In this document: positions 33,470 through 44,293 of the stretch, piece by piece
Layout of the letters: each line of letters starts with the position of its first letter
Position numbering within the stretch: position 1 is the first letter of the stretch
Assembly (NCBI GenBank): GCA_947568835.1
Contig: OX387608.1
Coordinates: forward strand, 6,176,001-6,240,000
DNA length: 64,000 nt
Reading direction: 5' to 3'
Source of the DNA: Protonemura montana
Lineage: Eukaryota > Arthropoda > Insecta > Plecoptera > Nemouridae
The notes under the pieces: generated by a model
What the model saw: only the letters and a program-made list of their open reading frames with translations
Told to the model about the DNA's origin: nothing
Database searches by the model: none
Made by a program: the position numbers and the translations under genes

Positions 33470-33879
33470 CCCGAGGGCTTGCTAAATATGTCACTGCCAT
33501 TTTTGGGACCTCAGAGCCAAAATCAGGCACGACGAATTCCGAAATGCACGTTAAATTTGACTAGAGTTTTGGTTCGGCGACCACGTCATATTGGTGGGAG
33601 GAATGCAGGAAAGAACCATTGTTCATTTTGGCGACTTTGTAGTTATGATTCATTATCATTTAGCGCACCTGAACGTCCTCCAAGCAAGGTCGTGTGTGAG
33701 CCGACGTGTTATTATTTACAACTTGATTTTACAATTTGGAATTGTTGTGGGTGCTTTGAGTGGGGTCCATATCCCCCCCCCCCCCCCCTCACCCCTCACC
33801 AGTAAGACACTTCTTTTTATACGAAACGGGTATCGAGTACCGTTTAGTCTGAAGGCCTTGGCGAATGTTTTATTTTAGC

Positions 33880-34317
33880 ATAATATGTTTTTTTTCGATT
33901 CCTTCTGCGATCTGATCTGTTTCAAAGTATACGCATCGCCAAGTTATTTCAAAGTTTCCAAACCGCCCCCTCTCCACCCTTCCTAATGCGAAAAGTTTAT
34001 CTGTTTTTATTCAAGTTTCATGAATCGTAAATTTTTATTTCGTTGCTTCTGTGACCAGAGTGTTTCTGATGCTTTTCTACGACAATCCGATTTTCTAATG
34101 CGTCTTTCCACCTGAATAAATTATGAAATAATGTACAAGTCATTGACATTTTTGAAGGTGACTAAAGAAAGCAACCCTTATCGATAAATTATGAAGCCAA
34201 CAGCTGTTCAGCTCTCTGGCTAAACGAATTTCTTTCCTCTAGTTTTTAAATTATTTACTGTGCGTTTCTTTGAATTCAGTTCTTTTATATGAGTGACCGA
34301 CCATAATAAGATGGTTA
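33880..34317. other. AT-rich interval with no recognised feature
   Basis: No exon-like island or shared repeat was seen. The 16-base C run at 33773-33788 lies just before it. Confidence 0.5.
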
Positions 34318-34328
34318 CTCAAATCCAA

Positions 34329-34781
34329 TTATTATTATTATTATTATTATTTGTGGTGTTTAACGACGCACTGTTTTGACAACTGGCCCTGCGGCACTGG
34401 TCTAATGGCGTCGGTGAATGAGTGGATGATGATGAGGATGATGATGAACCTAACCTAGCCTAGAAGGGAGGAGGGGAAACCCGGTGCCGGCACGTAGCCT
34501 ACTCCTGTCGAAGAGCACCAAGGGGACCACCGGCTTCACGTCCCTTCCGAAGGACGGTACAACTCGAACAGCAGGATTCCTCCACAAATCCATGCTGTCG
34601 AGAGGTTGATAAGCAAGGCGAGTGAAGTTGTTGTACTAACTTTTATCCCTCCAACCTCTCTCCCGAACAGAACTGGTCATGTGTATGATGGTCACCCATT
34701 CAATACCTGACTCAGCGCAGTGTTGCTTAACTTCGGTGATCTAACGAGAACCGGTGTTTCCAACACGCCAAACCGTTCGGT
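34329..34781 (-). repeat. 5S rRNA-derived SINE, copy I (full length)
   Basis: The best reference copy. Flanked by CTCAAATCCAA at 34318-34328 and 34782-34792. On the minus strand: ACCGAACGGTTTGGCGTG, AACACCGGTTCTCGTTAGAT, GAAGTTAAGCAACACTGCGC, GAATGGGTGACC, body, GTCGTTAAACACCAC, then an (AAT)n tail. The 5S-homologous head spans about the first 105 bp and includes the internal promoter region, so RNA polymerase III transcription is expected from knowledge of 5S-SINEs. Confidence 0.97.
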
Positions 34782-34799
34782 CTCAAATCCAAGAACTTT

Positions 34800-35550
34800 A
34801 CCATAACATTGCTTACTAAACTATGAAACCTAGGATGTCTGAAACCTATTAGTACACTACACATCACATACTTGTACTAATAACAATAATTATTCTAACT
34901 TTGCTTTGTTTATTTACTATGTTTTGGTCCAATTCGCTTCCGTAAACATGTCGCGCATCAGGTACAAAAGTTTCGGATTTTTAAAGGTTTCTTCTCAAAA
35001 TAATTAAAATAATTACACTTCTCTTCTGTTGAAAGATGTTTTCTCAGGTAATTGCTGCTGCCTAAAATGCTCGCCGTGTAATTTGTGAGCGACGATATGA
35101 ATCATCCATAGAAATAACAAAATAGTTCAATACTTTTTTGTCAACCTATTAAATCTACACACCTTGTTTACCTTCCAGAGAGAATTGAACATTATCATTC
35201 TATTTTCCACCGATTTTATCAGAAATTCCGAAACCGAAAAACAAATTCTAAGCTCCTCGTAATTTTGTTGACTTACGCTCAAGTCTGACCCTCATCGACC
35301 GGCCTCCAATCACAAACGAGTTGACAACAAAATTATATTTCCAAAAAACAAAGTCACAAAACGAGGGAGAGGGCAGAGGCAGTCATGTGAAATTTTATTA
35401 CGTCATCATAAAAGTTGGCCGCCCTCCGATTTCCGAAGCACCTTTCGAGTAGCGACCATAACAATTTTACGCGCTACACCACCTCGAGTTTTACCTAAGC
35501 TCGAATAAAAGCAACGTTTCATTTTATACTAAAAAATTAAACAGCGTGTA
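34800..35550. other. Gene-free interval
   Basis: Mixed AT-rich sequence with a mildly GC-richer patch at 35270-35480. No supported frame or shared repeat. Confidence 0.45.
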
Positions 35551-35553
35551 GTG

Positions 35554-36085
35554 AACATACTTTTCCGGTAGACGAACCGGAAAAGCCTCATTGGGGTGGC
35601 ATGTGGACCAACTGTCAGTTTTAAAAACACTTCAAATTGTCTACGCTGATATCTACTATTTTAATTTGGCCGAGATGTTTTGTTTCTTGAGCTGTTCTAC
35701 AATATTGGGAATACCTTTGCAGATTTAACAAGTATTGTGAAATCCTACCATTGAAATCACTTCTGAAATTTCATTCATGAGTTGGTAGCAATGCTGGGGG
35801 GGCAGTCATTGTGCTGGGAGTCAGTCCTTGTACTGGTATCTTCTCTTACGGGCTAGACTTTAGCAATGCAGGGGGACAGACCTTGTGCTGGTATCTTCTC
35901 TCACGGGCTAGACTGTAGCAAAGCAGGGGACAGTCCTTGTACTGGTATCTTCTCTTACGGGCTAGACTTTAGCAATGCAGGGGGACAGTCCTTGTGCTGG
36001 TATCTTCTCTCACGGGTTAGACTGTAGCAAAGCAGGGGACAGTCCTTTTACTGGTATCTTCTTTCACGGACTGGATTGTACATCC
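35554..36085 (+). repeat. 55-bp-tail family, copy with five tail units
   Basis: Starts CTTTTCCGGTAGACGAACCG. Tail units begin with TAGCAAWG words at about 35789, 35861, 35916, 35970 and 36025. The last four form two 109-bp dimers (35861-35969 and 35970-36078) alternating TAGCAATGCAGGGGGACAG and TAGCAAAGCAGGGGACAG subtypes. The first unit has an extra partial copy (GGGAGTCAGTCC). Confidence 0.9.
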
Positions 36086-36549
36086 ATAACACTTGTACCA
36101 TATAAGACTTGTACGCTTTGCAGTCTTTAGTTCGTACACACAAGTCGCGCATTTTAAAAGTATAATGCACTTCGACACCACTGAGATGTCGCTGCATTAG
36201 TTTTTGCTTATTTTTACCACTTTGTGTTCTTCTCTTTGGTGTTACTGTCCCTTAGTATTAATGTGCACACATCCCTGAATCTGTTACTCTTTAGAGAAGA
36301 CATGTATATCACTTAGTGGATGGTTTGAGATAGAATCCGACGAGCGACTCCTCGGTCAAGCGGTTACAGTGCATTTTCTCGTGGCGCTCGTTCAGAAAAG
36401 TCGAGAAGAGTGATTTCTCCGTTTCTTTTGATAAAACTGTATTTTAAACCTATGATGAAACCATAACCTCTGAAATTATTCTCAACTGATTTATAAAATT
36501 ACTTCATCATTTATTGACTCTAATTCCGACAATTTTCAAACAACGCATT

Positions 36550-36917
36550 TGATTGATTGATTGATTTGTTTTGTTTTGGATTTCTTTCACAACGGGCCCT
36601 GGTTCTTATAGCGACGCTGAATGAGTGGTTGATGACAATGATGACACACCTAACCGAGCCTAGTAGATAAAAGGAAAACCGGTGCGGACACCTAGCTTTA
36701 CTCCTGTCGAATAGCACCAAGGGGATCACTGGCTTAGCGTCCCTTCCGAAGGACGGTACAACGCGAACAACAGAATTCCTTCACAAATCCATGCTGTCGA
36801 GAGGTTGATAAGCAAGGCGAACTACTAACTTTTATACCTCCAACCTCTCTCCCGAACAGAACTGGTCATGTGTATGATGGTAACCCATCCAATACCTGAC
36901 CCAGCGCAGTATTGCTT
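36550..36917 (-). repeat. 5S rRNA-derived SINE, copy J (5'-truncated)
   Basis: Tail (AATC)n at 36550-36563, then body. Only the TGACCCAGCGCAG part of the 5S head remains. Confidence 0.9.
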
Positions 36918-37980
36918 TCCTCACTAGGATATGTGTTACCAACAAACCAAGCAGCTAAAATTATAGAAAAAAGTTGTATTATCAATTTAACGCAAAGGCC
37001 ATCTGACGTGGAAAAACTTTCAATGAGAAAATGCGCCCTAAGCACAGAGCCATCTACTACTTGCACATCCCACTCGGCGATGGATAATAAGTTCATTGTT
37101 GGGGGTCCGTGTGGGCGATGGGAAGGTCAAAATATCTTACTGTCTTGCCCTCTGTAACCCACGTGCTCGCCCACGCGCCCACTACCCCTTTATCGCCGCC
37201 GTTCGCGTAAAGGTCAATTGCAAATCAAACATATCGCGTTGGGGTAGCACAATTCCCAGAAGCGATTCGTTATATACGAACTACATCGCGAGAATCAAAT
37301 CTAATTTAAAATAGTCTGTATTTTGGAATGAAGATGATATCGTTGTGGAAATTGCATTTGAATTTTAAATAGAGAAAAGCAAGATGATTGAATTGTCTTG
37401 TTTCTTAAAGCATAGACGTACGTTTTAAAACACTTTCTATTAAAATTCACAAAACGTAAAAAAATAATGAAATGGTTTGTGGTAAGTTTTGTATCAAGTG
37501 GCATCGAAAGTGCCGAAATATGGTGTACAATATTAGATGTTTTGCAATGTTACGCAACTCTAGCTCATGGTGCTGAAATAAATGATTCTCTAGTTACGAC
37601 GTCACACTCTAATACGTCACGGATGAAAAATAGGGAAAATAATGACTCCCCCAAGTTCTAATTCAAGGGTATATCTACTCGCCCCTTCCCTTGAGTCATG
37701 AGAATTTGTAATGCGTCTATTTTTACCAAAATTACTCCACCCCTTCACCTTTATACACTCATTCCCAAATCGCACGTCACATATCTTCACGCCCTGGTCT
37801 CACCTTGAGCAACCATTATGTAATGCATTAGGTGAAAATTAATGGAAATACTGCATGAAAAACTGTACGTACAGTATTTACAGTAAATTCAATACTTTTA
37901 CATTGACGGTAAAATATTACACAGTATATAGTATTTACATTTTATACATTTTATACATTGTAGTACATTTTTTTAATTCG

Positions 37981-38400
37981 TAGGTCGGTGGGATGAAAGT
38001 TAGTACAGCAACTTCATTCGCATTGCTTATCAACCTCTCGACAGCATGGATTTGTGGAGGAATCCTGCTGTTCGCGTTGTACCGTCCTTCGGACGGGACG
38101 TTAAGTCAGTGGTTCTCATGGTGCTCTTCGACAGGAGTACCTAGGCAACGTGCCGGAACCGGGCTTACCTTCCTCCATTCTAGGTTAGGTTAGATTCATC
38201 ATCACACTCATCCACTCATTCACCGCCGCCAAGCCGTTGATCTCCTCGGTGCTCTTCGACATGAGTAGGCTACGCGCCGGTAGCGAGTTTCACCTTCTCG
38301 GCTAGGTTCATCATCATCCACTCATTCACCGACGCCATTAGACCAATGCCACAGTGCCCCATTATGAATCAGTGCGTCGTTAAACACCACGAATCAATAC
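37981..38400 (+). repeat. 5S-SINE body, copy K, with internal duplication
   Basis: Lacks the 5S head and begins at GTCGGTGGGATGAAAGTTAG. After the first ACTCATTCACCGCCGCC the element restarts upstream (GCCGTTGATCTCCTCGGTGC, about 38231) and runs to the tail, so the segment with TGCTCTTCGACA is present twice. Confidence 0.9.
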
Positions 38401-38527
38401 CAACGAACCCATGTGGTAATATGACAGTAAGACCTGTACTGTCAATGCAATACAAACAGCAGCTCAGGTACGTTTGCCCTGTCGCCAATGCGCCAAACCA
38501 TATCGGTTGTTACCCCAATTTGCCCCT

Positions 38528-38528
<1 letters not shown>

Positions 38529-38558
<30 letters not shown>
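38529..38558. repeat. Poly(C) tract, 30 bases
   Basis: The longest homopolymer in the window, within a GC-richer stretch (38510-38760). Proline- or glycine-rich frames across it are artefacts. Confidence 0.9.
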
Positions 38559-39221
38559 TTACCCAGCACTTTGCGGACCCTGACGATTCGGTCGACGCCA
38601 CTGCGTCTGGGAAGCCGTCGTACCACGTGCTCGCCCCTACGTCTATTGCATACAATAACAATCCCCCCCTGTGCCTCCCCCCCCATGCCCCACTATGCAC
38701 CCTAGCAGTGTAGTCAGACGAATTACCCCGCCCGCCCCATGGCACGCCAGATCGATATCTAATGCCCTAGATTACTTGGAGTAGCGGAAGCATCGCGATC
38801 TACGCTCGTCGGTGATTTTGATGGGATCGTCTGTGTTAATCGGTGGAAATGGATAATAATAATAATCTTATGTTGTATGTGTCTTGAATTGGTAAAAATA
38901 CAGAAATCGTAGACTGTTACGCAATCTGGCGGGACTGTGAGCTTTGAAAATCAATATTGATACGGTTTTCTCATAGCCTACGTGCTAAAATGACTAAGAA
39001 CTCGTCCGAAAGATGGCGTTACAAATTTAGTATGCCTCATCGATATCTGTAACCACTCATCACGATGCTAGCACACTGTCTCGACGGATTTCTAACCTAA
39101 CTGCAGTGATTTATTTTTGGCCTAGCCCTTGTGCTTCATAAGGAAGGAATATCTGCGTTAGCTTTATTTGCGGTCTACATCGATATAACAATATTGTTAG
39201 TACTAAAACTATTGTTATACC

Positions 39222-39267
39222 GGAAATTTGATCGAGGTTATTACTTAATGACCTTGATCAAATTTCC
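39222..39267. other. Near-perfect hairpin
   Basis: Arms GGAAATTTGATCGAGGT (39222-39238) and ACCTTGATCAAATTTCC (39251-39267) pair with one mismatch around a 12-nt loop. A weaker palindrome, AACAATATTGTT, lies just upstream. Confidence 0.6.
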
Positions 39268-39724
39268 TGTTGTCATTTTAAATCACTAGAGTATTTCCAA
39301 TCCCAACTCATCCTCGGTAATTTCGCCATCAAAGTAGAATTAAAGAAACTATCTGATAAAAAAATTGCTATATCCTATCGTTATTGCTGTCGTCGTTTCC
39401 CTTATGATCAATTATTTGTCATGATTTGACAAGTATTTTTTTACATGGGATAGGAAAAAATGCGACTGCATCTGCAAATTTTTTCTAATAGCGTCCTTCT
39501 ATCTAATTTCCTGTTGTTGTCATTTGACTGCATCGCAATTAGATTGTACAGGGTAAAATATCCGTTAAAAGATCATGAAATCGACAAATTGAATCTTTCC
39601 GCAGACATACGCACTTCCTCACAATTGTTTACAACTTTGTATGTTGGTTCGTTTACAACAAAGTTATTTTCAATGTGATATTTTAAATCTACTAACATAC
39701 CGTCAGAATTTTGTGGTTGTGGTT

Positions 39725-40460
39725 TGTTCAGATTACGCACCACGTCACGTGGGGAATGTTAGCGTTGTGCATTCTATGGTGCGTGCGTATCATGTGCGTC
39801 GCGACGCCTGCGAGTGCGTAACCGGATTACGGCTGGCGTCGGGCGTCGGCCGTCGCGTGAATTTCATATCAGAGAGGTGTTTGGGAACATTTTCATTCGT
39901 GCGTTTTTTTTGTTTATTTTTTATAAACGTCTCTAGTGCGAAGCCAGACGACTTGAGTTGCCGAGTCCATAGACACTTTTTTTGCATCAGACATTCCAAA
40001 CTTAGACCAAACTTGTCTCAAAAGTAAAAAAAACCGACCTTCGTCTTTATTTCTTTTTACTTTACATAAAAACTGGCCACCCCTCTTTCTCTCTCTCATT
40101 CGGCTGTAAAAATTCCCATCCAATAATATCTACGAAATATCGTTTTGCGCAAGTTTGTACCTATATACACACCCAACTATTTCCTATTTCCAGGTCAGGT
40201 CATACTATGTCTGGCAGTCTTTTTGCTCTCTACCCAGGAAACTACGTTTCGGTTCCGCATAGTGTACCCCTCCCCCTCTCCTACTACCTATAACCATCCC
40301 CTCTTCGTCACACCAGACAGACGTCGGCGTCGCGGTGCGCCGTCGCGACGTCGTCCAATGACGTCGTTTACGGGATGCTATGAGGGTATTGAGGTCAAAG
40401 GTCATATACAATCCCATGCCCATATTTGGTCAAGTCTGGGTCAGGTCACGGGGTGTCCTG
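39725..40460. promoter_or_regulatory. CpG-rich promoter-like patches with nuclear-receptor and CRE motifs
   Basis: Two GC-rich patches (39730-39880 and 40310-40460) hold a TCACGTGG E-box, CCAATGACGTCG (a CCAAT box fused to a CRE-like site), and a perfect DR1, AGGTCAAAGGTCA, at 40392-40404. Extra AGGTCA half-sites occur near 40196 and 40443. DR1 is the known site for HNF4 and RXR/USP-type receptors. A first exon is not proven; see 40503-40529. Confidence 0.3.
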
Positions 40461-40502
40461 TGTGCCGAGATATCTAGGTGTGTGTGGGATTGGAAGAGAA
40501 CG

Positions 40503-40529
40503 ATGAAGTGCATTGTAGTGCATGAGGGG
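40503..40529 (+). CDS. Possible nine-codon first exon
   Basis: ATG at 40503, peptide MKCIVVHEG, then donor GGGG|GTAAGTCC at 40530 in phase 0. Its only support is the good donor and its place just after the promoter-like patch. The frame also continues unspliced. Confidence 0.15.
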
Positions 40530-40811
40530 GTAAGTCCTAATGTCTGGCTGTCTGGTTTGAGATCTAAAATCTTGGCAGATAAATTGCTTCGAAAAGAGGT
40601 ACTGTGTGAGAGTAGCAGTATGTTCTACGATTATAGAATATGTACCTACCTTAAAATAATCTCAGGCTTTGAAATTGTTTAACATAATTCAAGGACTAAA
40701 CCAGTTTTTCTATGTTTCATATTGAATTAATGCATTTTCAAGCTATATTTGTTGATTTAAAAAAATGCCTCTAATTCCAAAAATGGCTAGAGTATATATA
40801 CTTTTTGTGGA

Positions 40812-41150
40812 TTGGTGACCAGTTCTTTTCGGGAGAGAGGTAGGAGGGATGAAAGTTAGTACAACAACTTCACTCGTCTTGCTTATCAACCTCTCGACAG
40901 CATGGATTTGTAAAGGAATCCTGTTGTTTGCGTTGTACCGTCCTTCGGAAGGTACGTTAATCCGATGGTCCCCATGGTGCTCTTCGACAGGTGTTGTCTA
41001 TGTGCCGACTCCGAATTTCCCCACTCCCCTTTAAGGCTAGGTTAAGTTCATCATCTTCGTCACCTACTCATTCGCAGACGTCATTAGACCTGTGCTCAAA
41101 AGCGCGTTGTCAAAGCGTCGTTAAACACAACAATTTGATCAACTAAATCT
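40812..41150 (+). repeat. 5S-SINE body, copy L (head lost)
   Basis: Begins at TGGTGACCAGTTCTTTTCGG, just after the 5S-homologous part, and runs to GTCGTTAAACACAAC. Central segments are diverged. Confidence 0.85.
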
Positions 41151-41615
41151 TCTTCGACGAAACTTGTAAGATCCGTAGGCAAAATGGGGCTTAAAAACGT
41201 GGCAAAGAAATTACTTCTATTTTCAAACTAGCCGACTGGGAAATTAATTGAAAATTAAAAAAAAAAGTTCATTTAGAGCATTACGTGACACCTTTGAAGA
41301 GTAGTCTTTATGTTTTGTCTCCTTGCTGAGCATGTAAGTGATAACATATGGACTAATCTTTGAAATGTTTTTAAAGGATTAGGTATATAAATGAAAGTGC
41401 TGTCACATGCCACTTTCCTCGGGTATGGCTCGACCAAAGACCATAGATAGGGTTAAGATATGAGACTCTCTGTTGGTAAATTGCCGAACTGTTTTGGTGA
41501 AAATATGACAACTCCGTTTTGTGAAAATATGGCACCATTGCTTTTCGATACCTTTTTAAAAAATGCGGGAAATTTTGAACGGGAGTTTTGGTACCAGGCA
41601 GTTCGCTAGTTGCTG

Positions 41616-41746
41616 AATACTTTCCAAGTGACTTGATGAAACCAGTTTTTAAAATCATACAAAAATCTTTGTATTTATAACTAAATACATTGATTTTTGT
41701 ATGATTTTAGAAGCTGATTTCATCAAGTCACTTGGAGAAGTATTTT
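41616..41746. repeat. Fold-back element, MITE-like
   Basis: Arms ~52 bp (41616-41667 and 41692-41746) share AAGTGACTTGATGAAA / TTTCATCAAGTCACTT and ATCATACAAAAATC / GATTTTTGTATGAT around a ~24-bp spacer. A few indels separate the arms. Confidence 0.7.
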
Positions 41747-42047
41747 TCATTCTTCCAAGACTTGAAATGAGCTGAACAGTTGTGTATGGTGTATAATAGG
41801 AACATTTATTTTAGATAAGTAAACTTTAAATAAGACATAATTAAAAAAATAGGAACTTATCTATCAATAGAGAATAATAATCTAAGAAGTTGGTAATCAG
41901 TTAATATTGAAGAATAGTTGCGTCTTTGGCAAAATAAAAATAGAAAGTGTTTAAAGTATAAAATCTAAGATAAATTATTATGAATAAAATATTGAACAGC
42001 TAAATGGTCTTAAATATTTAAAAAAAGAGTAATATTTTAACAAAAAC

Positions 42048-42378
42048 CTAAGAAATAGTAATAATAAAAATATTGACGTCGTCTTGGTTATAATCGGTGT
42101 GGTCGATGTCAGGGAAATTTGATGTCTGGCCGGGTGATGTCGATGTAGGCTGGCTGGTAGTCTTGGCCGGTACCGAGGCTACTGCAGCCGGATCTGAAAC
42201 AACATAAAAGACAGTATCAAATCTACAGAAATGACTACTTGTAGAGACCTTTTCTGATCTTTTTCTGCCGGGCAGTTGGCTTCGCACCAGCTGGTTGCCT
42301 GTCTTTCATGGCGTGGTTGCCCTTCTTGCAAAAGTTATGGATAATGACGCGGCAAAGGAGAGTAATCACTTTTACAGC
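42048..42378 (-). CDS. Last two exons of an unidentified gene
   Basis: Upstream exon 42249-42378 (minus) is entered at an AG directly after an in-frame TAG and holds 43 codons plus one base. A 55-bp intron (42194-42248, GTCTCT...TTGTTTCAG) follows. Final exon 42048-42193 completes the split Asp codon and runs 47 more codons to TAG. Both exons are GC-richer than their flanks. The first is basic (FCKKGNHAMKDRQPAG, TARQKKIRK). The second is rich in Ser, Thr, Pro and Asp (KTTSQPTSTSPGQTS, DIDHTDYNQDD), like a disordered tail. The weak point is the GTCTCT donor. No family recognised. It may connect to the island at 43600-43917, with a MITE in the intron. Confidence 0.4.
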
Positions 42379-42617
42379 CTAACGCCTGGCGGTAACGACC
42401 CTCAGACATATAAAAGATATTCTAAAAATAATTAATCGTATAACAAGCACTTAGGAAGGAGATTCAGGTAACTTCAAAAGTTAAGCGAAACAATTTTGTA
42501 TGCAAATAAATAATTTGGCTGCAATGTAACTTAATTTGACTTTGGTAGTTGATCACTTGAAAACAAAACTATACCAGCCAGCGGCATTTGCTGCAGCTTA
42601 GTTTAACTAAAACTACT

Positions 42618-42999
42618 GGACCCCTATTTACTAACTTGGTGCGTATTTGGTGTGGCTTTGAAAGTGCGGCTTTTGGCCGTCGACCGAACTCAGCCAAATC
42701 CGAAAGCCGCAAAGTTTTGATTTCACCAACTATTTATATTTCGACCTAGCGCACGAAACGGTAAAATATCAACAAAATAGCTTATCGTTTACCATGGCTT
42801 TCACACAAGTTAACGTCTCTTCAACCTCACTTCACCCAAATACCCAGCCGCATCAAGCCAGGTTTGAATGCCGCATTTGGGTTTGAAACCCACGGCTTTC
42901 GCTTCGAAAAAAGTTAGTGAATGCCAATTGTGGGACATTGCGGCTTTCGCAGCCAGTGCCACGGCTTTCGCTTCGAAAAAAGTTAGTGAATAGCGGTCC
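42618..42999. repeat. MITE with 18-bp terminal inverted repeats
   Basis: GGACCCCTATTTACTAAC (42618-42635) and GTTAGTGAATAGCGGTCC (42982-42999) are inverted with two mismatches. It contains a 33-bp direct repeat with CACGGCTTTCGCTTCGAAAA at about 42890 and 42959. No transposase frame. A target duplication was not identified with certainty. Confidence 0.75.
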
Positions 43000-43599
43000 T
43001 GGCCGGTTCTAAACAATATAAACTTCACATATTAACCTAACTTTACATTGGAATTAATCGTCACATCTGGTACCTAACCTACTAATATAAATCGAACAAC
43101 ACCAAAAGACATAGCTAAATTAAAAGAGGGCATGGAAACTAATATAAAATAGTACTTCCTTTAGACTGCAGATGTTAAATCAGCACACGACTGCGTCTCT
43201 CGTCTCTCCTTTGTTATCCATTACCTGAAAGAACGATACGATTAAAAAATATTACGATAACATAACAATAATGTTAGGTTATTGTAGGTAGCAGCAGTAA
43301 TAAACTGAATGATTGAAAATAATAATTAGGATACTTAATTCGCCAAATTAACTGCAGGGCAAAAACAAACGGGTAACTATAGCATTGGCAAATATTACAT
43401 TGAGCAAAAAACAACGCATGGCTTCTTTAAAATCAGATAATGTAAAACGAAAAACACGCGCTTGGTACGGAAGATAAACAACATTTAATTTCAAACGAAA
43501 ATCAGCTACAAATGAACTACAACCCATAATTAAGTATTAATTAAATCAACAGTATTATTCCAAAAATGCATGAACAGTAAAAAAACGTAGGCACTTACT

Positions 43600-43917
43600 T
43601 TATTTCAGCTCATTTCCTTCTTTTTCACAAATTCCGGCGTTCCGTCCGCCAACGAAAACAACGGCCATTAGCAATAACTTTGAATCACAGAAGGCACCAG
43701 GATAACGGCCAATCAGATGCACGGAAATTATGACGAATAGCGCTCGTAGCGCCTCTGTGAGCGGATGCCTCACAACACTCTTCCTCAAATCCCCCTTACC
43801 AGCCTTCAGCCCCTTGGGCTCGACCATCTTAGATGCTGAGCCATCGCCAGCATGTGTGAGAGACTTTCTTAGGGTTATTCCGCTGAGAAAATATCTTCTG
43901 AGAATGAGAACCGACAA
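43600..43917 (-). CDS. Possible 5' exon region, unidentified
   Basis: A GC-richer island open for 105 codons on the minus strand. An internal ATG in context CTAAGATGG encodes MVEPKGLKAG and meets a donor-like GCTG|GTAAGG near 43801. A further strong donor AAA|GTAAGTGCC lies near 43600, just after the stop. It could be the 5' exon of the gene at 42048-42378, coding or untranslated. The plus strand is also open (43730-43954), so the direction is not certain. Confidence 0.25.
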   Translation of the reverse strand: MSVLILRRYFLSGITLRKSLTHAGDGSASKMVEPKGLKAGKGDLRKSVVRHPLTEALRALFVIISVHLIGRYPGAFCDSKLLLMAVVFVGGRNAGICEKEGNELK

Positions 43918-44293
43918 GAAAGATGACTTTACTACAGCGAATAATACATATTGACTTGCTAATAATTACATTTGCGTAATCATAATAAGAGTTGTTTGCT
44001 TTTGTTAATTAAACATCTGTTTCTATCTTTGTTATCTACATTGCAATGTAAATAATTGATAAAACATGATGATAGTAACAAAATATTCTCGCGATAATCA
44101 TATTCTTGGAATTTCACATGTTTACTCCAGTCATTATTGATGGTTTTTATTATTTTCTCTCTAAATATAACTTCACATTTAGAAAAATGTTCAATTATAC
44201 AACTTTGAGCTATTTCCACAACATGAAAACAAACAATCCGCATTTATCACCCCGTCACATATATTCAGGCAATCCAATACAACCTGTTAACTT

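Noticed and set aside
36335-36420. Leu/Ser-type tRNA from GGTCAAGCGGTTACAGTGC
   Set aside because: Only the A-box-like half exists. No B box or closing acceptor stem was found.
38346-38745. Proline-rich or glycine-rich protein frames on both strands
   Set aside because: They are produced by the C30 run and the SINE tail.
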